Shown here: piece by piece, positions 58,230-64,000 of the stretch
Position numbering within the stretch: the stretch's first letter is position 1
How the letters are laid out: each line of letters opens with the position of its first letter
Assembly (NCBI GenBank): GCA_002110485.1
Contig: MOWL01000046.1
Location: 1,116,001 to 1,180,000 of the forward strand
Direction: 5' to 3'
Source: Emergomyces orientalis
Taxonomy: Eukaryota > Ascomycota > Eurotiomycetes > Onygenales > Ajellomycetaceae
DNA: 64,000 nucleotides
Notes under the pieces: generated by a model
The model's database searches: none
Told to the model about the DNA's origin: nothing
What the model saw: the letters and a program-made list of their open reading frames with translations, nothing else
Made by a program: the position numbers and the translations under genes

Positions 58230-59811
58230 TTATTTCTGGTTCTCGGGGCGGAGGGATCTGCAATGGATTAGTTAGCGCATGTAGAATAAAGAGAGTCAAA
58301 GTGGAGAGTAAATACTAACCGGACAGCCTTCCCAGCTCTCCAGATTTCCAAATCCCGAATCTCCTGCATCTCCTTCTCATATTTCTCCCGATAGTCGGGT
58401 TGCGAGTTATAGTCTAAGCTGCGCTGCGTCTCCCGGCCATCTTTGACGCTGTCATACAACTCGTTGAACACGGGCTTCAGCGTGTTCTTGAACTTGCTGC
58501 TCCAGTCAATGGCTCCCCGGCGCGCAGTCGTCGAGCACGCAGCGTACATCCAGTCCATGCCATTGGCGCCAATGAGCGGGTACAAGCTCTGCGTCGCCTC
58601 TTCGACAGTTTCGTTGAAGGCCTCGCTGGGGCTGTGGCCGCGCTCGCGCAGCACCTCGTATTGTGCGAGGAACATGCCGTGGATGCCGCCCATCAGGCAC
58701 CCACGCTCGCCGTACAGGTCCGAGTAGACTTCCTTTTCGAAGGTGGTCTTGTACAGGTAGCCGCTGCCGACGGCGACACCGAGGGCGACGGCTTTCTCCT
58801 CGGCTTTACCGGTGACGTCTTGGAAGACAGCGACGGAGGAGTTGATACCGCGGCCCTCGCGGAAGAGGGAGCGGACGGTGCGACCGGAGCCCTTGGGGGC
58901 GACGAGGATTACGTCGACATCTGTGGGGACGTCGACTTTGGTGAGGTCCTTGAAGACGGGGGAGAAGCCGTGGGAGAAGTAGAGGGTCTGCAATTATGAT
59001 TAGTTTGCAGTTCTTATTTTTTTGTTTCTTATATTTAAAAAAAGTAGAGTTTAATTTTTCGAGGGCAATACCTTTCCCTTGGTGATCAGGGGTTTGATGG
59101 TAGGCCATGTTTCGCTCTGGGCAGCATCGCTGAGCAAGTTCATGACAATGGTGCCGCGCTTGATGGCATCGTTGACCTCGAACAAGTTCTTGCCGGGAAC
59201 CCAGCCATCCTCGATGGCCTCCTTCCACGAAGCACCGTCCTTTCGCACGCCGATGATCACATTGAGACCATTGTCGCGCAGGTTGAGGCCCTGGCCATGG
59301 CCCTGGGAGCCGTATCCAATGAGGGCGAGGGTGTCATTTTTGAAATATTCCTGGATATTTGGAATATTGGTTAGAAAAGGAAACCCCCCGCCAATTCAAT
59401 GCAAAAAGAAATAATATATATTTTTTCTATTTGGGAGGACATACAAGGAGCTTCTCTCTTGGCCAATCAGCACGTTCTAATAAGATACACTGTCAGCATG
59501 ACTCATCCAGAGCTATTTTGCCCCCATTTAAAAGCTTTGGTAGCTTATTTTTGCTACTCGAATTGACATAGAAATGGATGCACACCGTAGACAGTCTCCT
59601 TGGTGCCGGCAAAATCAATTGTCTTGACTCCACGAGTCTGTTGGGCAGAGGGAGCAGCGAAAAAGGCAGCTCTGACAGCCGCAGTGGCAGCAGGACGGGC
59701 GGTGGCGGAAGCAGCAGCGGAGACAAAAGAACGGCGAGGGACGCTGGAGGCGGTGGACAGGGATCGGGCGACAGGGCCACGGAGGGCCTTAGCAACGGGT
59801 CTGGCAGACAT
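58230..59811 (-). CDS. ILV5: ketol-acid reductoisomerase, mitochondrial
   Basis: Five exons (59811-59586, 59476-59445, 59350-59072, 58987-58320, 58257-58230) join in phase to 410 residues, normal for fungal Ilv5. The first 60 residues are Ala/Arg/Ser-rich without acids until TIDFAGT, a mitochondrial presequence. The NADPH-binding Rossmann motif GYGSQGHGQGLNLRDNG follows, then IIGVRKDGASWKEA, the catalytic domain with VAPKGSGRTVRSLF, GYLYKTTFEKEVYSDLYGERGCLMGG and NETVEEATQSLYPLI, which hold the Mg2+-binding acidic residues. It converts acetolactate or acetohydroxybutyrate to dihydroxy acids for valine, leucine and isoleucine; yeast Ilv5 also packages mtDNA. The last exon of nine codons ends SLRPENQK. 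Confidence 0.95.
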
Positions 59812-60715
59812 TTCTGTGCAGGGGGGGGGGGGGGGAGTGGGGGGGTCAATTGGAACAATTGAAGATAGAGAGGAGTGGAGAGGAGGAGAAGAAGAAGAGG
59901 AGGAAGAGGAGGAGGAAATGAACTGAAATGTTTTATAGAAAACGAAAAAGCGAAGAAAAAAGTTGAGGTTGAGTCAAAACTTCCGCATCGGGGAATTTTC
60001 TCATGAGCTGGTATTCTGCCGGGGTATTTTACCGTATTGGGCTGACCGCTTTGGCAGCTGGGCCCCGATGTCGGCGGTGTCACATGCTTGCTGAGTCATC
60101 CAGCAGGGAGGAAAGAAAAAAATTTATTTTTATTTATTTATTCATGATGATGATGAGGAATGCATAGTTAAATGATAAATGGATGGAATGAAAAACTGGA
60201 GCGGTGGCGGTGGAAGATAGCCAGAGCAAGGGGTATGTTGTGATCTTACTACTGTTAAATTGAGTGTGTTCTAACCCTTAAGACAGTTTATATATTTTCA
60301 ATCATTGGCTGCACTGCTGCTCATGATTCCCTCTCACAGGCCGTGTCATTTCTGGAGGATGCAGATGTGTACTGGACTAGCTGTCCATGTACTTTGTCCT
60401 GTCCACTATGTCCAAACATTGCTCTTGTTCAATCAGAGCTAACAATGTAAGGAGGTCAGCATACTACCGAATCGGCTTCACGCGCCCTTGATCTTGGATA
60501 AATTTCATCCATAACTTAATCCAAGATTACCTTTGTCAAATTGCTCTCGCTGCGTGGGCAGTTGCTAAACCCAACAAAGTATCAAGAAAATGAGGCCGTG
60601 TGGGTAAAGGTCAGGTCAGGCCCAAGTCAGATCGGGCCCGGTAAAGCCAGGGATTAAGACAGAATAAAGGGGGTGTGCCCTACATCCACCCATCTACGGG
60701 GGATGATCAATGGCC
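59812..60715. other. ILV5 upstream region
   Basis: Contains a G run just upstream of the ATG (59820-59832) and a GAG/GAA purine tract at about 59878-59920, which produce false Pro/Ser/Leu frames on the opposite strand. Otherwise no gene seen. Confidence 0.5.
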
Positions 60716-61255
60716 CTAATGAGAAAAACAAAAGATAAAAGAAAGGGAAATCCTCCGCAGAACAACAGTTTCCTTGGGTTTGGAATCAGGAGGGAATCGA
60801 GTGGCATGTTGGCTACCCTGCATTTTTGTCCGCAGGTTCGAGATCTGATCATAACAATATCCATCATATTCCGCAGACAGCTCGTATGATATATGAATGC
60901 AACGTTGTTGGAATCGTTGTGGGGGAATACTTCCATGCTCCCGCTGCTCCCGCTGGTGCCGCCACTGCCGCTCCAGGTTTGCTATTTTGACTTCGTGTGT
61001 CTGGAGTTGGTAAAAGGTATGGCAGATTTGGTTGGACAAGGCGTTGATGAAGCTGCCAAAACCTTTCCATTCCTCACGGGCCATGGGAGGCTCAACTGAC
61101 ATCTGCACCCCGAAGTAATGTATGTATTCCGTACAGTACATGCACTCACTGTCGGCTGGGCGCGCAGATGACCTGAAATGTACTTCTCTGTAATTTGAGA
61201 TTGCACGGGATTGAATATCACTCAGCAGAGCTTCATAATAGATACGAAACATCAT
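60716..61255 (-). CDS. orphan hypothetical protein
   Basis: A frame of about 179 codons from the ATG at 61255 (MMFRIYYEALLSDIQ). Composition is protein-like: mixed helical segments (GSFINALSNQICHTFYQLQTHEVKIANLERQWRHQ could be read in pieces as an amphipathic or coiled segment), several Cys and Tyr (CMYCTEYIHYF, YDGYCYDQ), and a basic end. No family was recognised and there is no spliced partner in sight. It may be a lineage-specific gene; the possibility of a chance frame remains. The final residues (SLSFIFCFSH) look like read-through into non-coding sequence, so a missed intron near the end is possible. Confidence 0.4.
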   Translation of the reverse strand: MMFRIYYEALLSDIQSRAISNYREVHFRSSARPADSECMYCTEYIHYFGVQMSVEPPMAREEWKGFGSFINALSNQICHTFYQLQTHEVKIANLERQWRHQREQREHGSIPPQRFQQRCIHISYELSAEYDGYCYDQISNLRTKMQGSQHATRFPPDSKPKETVVLRRISLSFIFCFSH

Positions 61256-62392
61256 AGTACACAGACATATATTCAGGTGGGTGAGCAAGTAAGTAATAAT
61301 ACGGATGTCAGGAGAAATAAAAAGGTTAGCTTGCTAAATAATAAAAATAAATTAAAATACCTTCCGACATCAATAATAGGCATATTGAGGCTGGGGAACC
61401 GGACAACCCCCCACTCGCCATGATAAATTTCTTTTTCTTTGTTTCAGTCTTCCATTCCGCATCAATTTGTTTTTTTTTGTCAGGTCAAACCTGGGACAAT
61501 CCGCAAAGGCTTTTGGCAAACCCTGTTATTAGAGTTCGCCCTTTTTTCGACCAGCTGCTTTGCTTCCTCCCCCGCCACCCCGCCAGCCCACAGCATCCAG
61601 CCTATTGAACGCCCTATTAGCATCTTTGCATTTTTTTTTATACCCGGCTGCTGCCAGCGAGCTCATAGGACTGTGGATAACACCGCGAAACGCAACGACA
61701 CAGAGATGGAGTGATTGCTTGTCCTCTGTATTATTCCAGCAATCATGGGCGAGATGATGTTGCCTCAAATCCCGCTGCGATGGACGCGCTAAACAAGGCC
61801 CCTTTCGCTCCAGCATTATTAGCACCAGGCGAAAGAAAGGAAGGAAAAAGAAAAAGCGATAAATAAATCCGACAGGTCAAATCCGTGAGAGGGGCGTGTT
61901 CGGCGAGGCCCCAGCAGACGATTTGAAAGATATTAGTTATATTTTAATAAGTGAACAACCGCCGCAAGCAAGAGGAAACTGGTGAAATAAAGAGCCTGAC
62001 TGGTCCGATTTATCTCGTCAGGCCATTTGTTGTCATTTTTCTTTTTAATTCTTCTTCTTCTTCTTCTTCGTCGTCGTCGTCCTTTTGTTTTCACCGACTT
62101 TGCTTTTGTGTCTCGGCCGCTGCAGTTTCGCTGTGCCTGCTTTCGTCGTCGTGCATGTCGTTATCCTCGATCTACACACGACACAAAACACACAATATAC
62201 ATATAAATATCGCCAAACTGCCGCCTGCATATCTTTCATAATATATTGACAACTAGGTTACTGACCATGACTGCGGGCTGCTGTCCTGCCCTCCTGGACT
62301 CATAGAGAGAAGAACGCAAAAAAGCGATACAAATGCCCCCCTCTCACCCCCCTCACCCCCCAACCGAACAAATTACACCAAGTCGCTGCAGT
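61256..62392. other. intergenic before the isochorismatase-AlkB fusion
   Basis: No gene recognised. A TTC/GTC triplet run lies at about 62046-62080. The right end is the probable promoter and 5' untranslated region, C-rich near 62335-62362, of the plus-strand gene starting at 62393. Confidence 0.5.
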
Positions 62393-64000
62393 ATGTTTCC
62401 CACGAGTTTTCTCTCGCAGAATCTCCCAAACGTACCCAGCCGAAAGGCACTGTTGATCCTCGACCTCCAGAACGACTTTGTCAAGCCCGACGGGGCGTTG
62501 TTTGTACGCAATGTCCCCGAGTTCCTCGACACCGTCGCCCTGCTGGCCCAACGCTTCCGCGAGACTGGCGAGGTTGTCTGGGTACAGACTCAGTTCGAGC
62601 ACCGCCGCCCTATCTTCAGTCCCGAGAGTGGCGGAGAGGTGATCGTCGTCGACAAACTGCCTGCCTCGGGTAATAATGCTAATAATAACAACGGCGGCAA
62701 CGATCATAATAATAACAAGAACAATAGCAGTAATAACAATAATAGCCCCCACGGCGAAAATATTGGCAGTACGAATAATACCCGTTCTAATGGTGGGGTT
62801 AAGGGCGCCGGTGGGCTTCCCACCTCCGCCCCACGACCGCAGAAGACCGCCGGCGCAGAGTCGCGCCGGGAACAGCTCTCGGCCTATTCAGATGATCCAG
62901 AGGCGTTTTTGTCCGTATTGCCCAAAGGTGATGAGGCGCGGCGCTGCTGCCTACAGAAGACCGTCGGCTGTCAATTCCCCGCACCCATTCTCTCCGCCAT
63001 AGATCACGACCGAGATACCATCCTTGTCAAATCCGACTACTCTGCCTTTCAGTCCGAAAGCCTACTGCTCTCCTTCCGTACACAGTTCGTCCGAGAACTC
63101 TACATCTGCGGCTCGCTGTCGAACGTCTCTGTCTACGCTACCGCACTGGACGCTGTTTCACACGGTTTAGACGTAACCCTGGTAGAAGATTGCCTTGGGT
63201 TCCGCAGTTTTGCGCGCCACGAGGACGCCATGAGACGCATGGCGGATATGATGGGTGCAAACGGCATTACAAGCAAGGAGCTGGCTGAGGAGCAGGATTG
63301 GGAGGAAGCTGCTGTACCTACGTCGGAATGGCCTGAGCAATCGGCGGCGTCTACACCCGTTGGAATTGAGGATGATATGGGTGTTCTCGCTGTCAAATCT
63401 CCTCCTAAACAACCCTCCCCACCAACGCCCAGTGATAGAGACCATTTCCAACCGGACGATACGCCTCTTGGTGTAGGAGAGCCTGAAGGTGACGGTTTCG
63501 AGAGCGATTTATTGAGGACAGCTATTGCGCGTACCTCATCGCGATCCCAAAAATCGACCCGAAGCGGCACTGCCACCACTACCACCTCGGACCCTAAAAT
63601 AAAATCTAGTCGTCCGCGGGTCAGAAAACCCCGAAGAACGGCCTCGAGAGATGAGACAAATCACTCTGACAGGCCGCAATCACAGCGACAGTCGCTAGAC
63701 ATCTCGGCTTTGACTGGCGACGTGGCCCGTACCCCGCATCAATCAAAGAAGAACAAACACGCCCAAAGCGACCTCCTTGGTCCTGACGATAGCATTGGAG
63801 AGGGTGACTCCCGGATTATTTACGATCTATCTCTATCTCCCAAGACATTCCAGCTGCTACGCGAGGAGGTTAACTGGCAAAAAATGTATCATATGTCAGG
63901 ACAAGTCCCACGATTGGTTGCCGTCCAAGGTGCAGTCCAGCCAGACAACTCTATCCCTATCTACCGCCACCCAGCAGATGAGTCTCCGCCGCTTCTCCCT
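62393..64000 (+). CDS. isochorismatase-fold protein with probable AlkB-like 2OG-Fe(II) oxygenase domain, truncated by the window
   Basis: Open from the ATG at 62393 to the window end (536 codons, no stop). The N-terminal domain is an isochorismatase-like cysteine hydrolase fold: ALLILDLQNDFVKPDG with Asp24, TGEVVWVQTQFE, Lys213 in VKSDYSAF, and LYICGSLSNVSVYATALDAVSHGLDVTLVEDCLG. At the nucleophile position (usually TNVCV) this protein has SNVSV, Ser246 instead of Cys. An Asn-rich insert occupies about residues 92-117, and a Ser/Thr/Pro-rich basic linker about 300-465. After this, LSPKTFQLLREEVNWQKMYHMSGQVPRLVAVQGAV starts the region typical of AlkB-like dioxygenases; the Fe-binding residues lie beyond the window. 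Similar fusions occur in filamentous ascomycetes; function unknown, possibly nucleic acid repair or modification. Confidence 0.82.
   Translation, partial: MFPTSFLSQNLPNVPSRKALLILDLQNDFVKPDGALFVRNVPEFLDTVALLAQRFRETGEVVWVQTQFEHRRPIFSPESGGEVIVVDKLPASGNNANNNNGGNDHNNNKNNSSNNNNSPHGENIGSTNNTRSNGGVKGAGGLPTSAPRPQKTAGAESRREQLSAYSDDPEAFLSVLPKGDEARRCCLQKTVGCQFPAPILSAIDHDRDTILVKSDYSAFQSESLLLSFRTQFVRELYICGSLSNVSVYATALDAVSHGLDVTLVEDCLGFRSFARHEDAMRRMADMMGANGITSKELAEEQDWEEAAVPTSEWPEQSAASTPVGIEDDMGVLAVKSPPKQPSPPTPSDRDHFQPDDTPLGVGEPEGDGFESDLLRTAIARTSSRSQKSTRSGTATTTTSDPKIKSSRPRVRKPRRTASRDETNHSDRPQSQRQSLDISALTGDVARTPHQSKKNKHAQSDLLGPDDSIGEGDSRIIYDLSLSPKTFQLLREEVNWQKMYHMSGQVPRLVAVQGAVQPDNSIPIYRHPADESPPLLP

Noticed and set aside
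59493..60083. Pro/Leu/Ser-rich 196-codon minus-strand frame
   Set aside because: Overlaps ILV5 exon 1 and its purine-rich leader in another phase.

Overview
This window looks like nuclear DNA from a filamentous ascomycete, most likely a eurotiomycete of the Onygenales (Ajellomycetaceae-like); the genus is inference. The genes have one to seven short introns with GTATGT/GTAAGT-type donors and CTAAC-like branch points. The gene set is typically fungal: SNF1, a class III chitin synthase, NCE102, a NACHT-WD40 NLR, a PRA1/Asp f 2-type zincin and TFIID TAF8. Intergenic DNA is long, AT-rich and full of microsatellites and homopolymer runs. No operons, rRNA, tRNA or CRISPR arrays were seen.

Layout. 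0.5-10 kb: a PMU1-like histidine phosphatase (-), a small CsbD/Grg-like protein (-) divergent from a ComA/HSA32-type phosphosulfolactate synthase-like protein (+) with a perfect CRE palindrome between them, and an unrecognised 431-residue protein (+). 10.9-13.5 kb: an 830-residue candidate regulator with a WHRKQRKR/Cys motif, a Cys cluster and one membrane segment (-). 17.5-22.2 kb: a secreted Asp-rich repeat protein (-) and NCE102 (-). 24.7-29.4 kb: SNF1/AMPK alpha (-) and a Ups1/PRELI lipid-transfer protein (-). 30.4-34.7 kb: a 1407-residue HeLo-like-NACHT-WD40 NLR (+), whose apparent internal stop is the acceptor of a 57-nt intron. 35.4-42.3 kb: UBC12 (-) and class III chitin synthase (-). 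42.3-47.4 kb: no recognised gene. 47.4-48.4 kb: a PRA1-like zincin (-).

51.3-59.8 kb is gene-dense: COX9 (-), TAF8 (+), SOM1 (-), XRCC2 (+), an SRY1-like PLP dehydratase (-) and ILV5 (-), in alternating divergent and convergent pairs. The last kilobases hold an orphan ORF (-) and the start of an isochorismatase-fold protein (+) that appears to lead into an AlkB-like dioxygenase and runs off the window.

Themes: energy and stress signalling (SNF1, CRE-linked pair), cell surface (chitin synthase, NCE102, zincin, Asp-rich protein), mitochondrial function (COX9, SOM1, Ups1-like, ILV5), and self/non-self recognition (NLR). The least explained items are the 431-residue protein, the Asp-rich repeat protein, the membrane-segment regulator candidate and the isochorismatase-AlkB fusion whose nucleophile position is Ser instead of Cys. 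All exon boundaries were read by eye from splice motifs and reading phase and have no transcript support.
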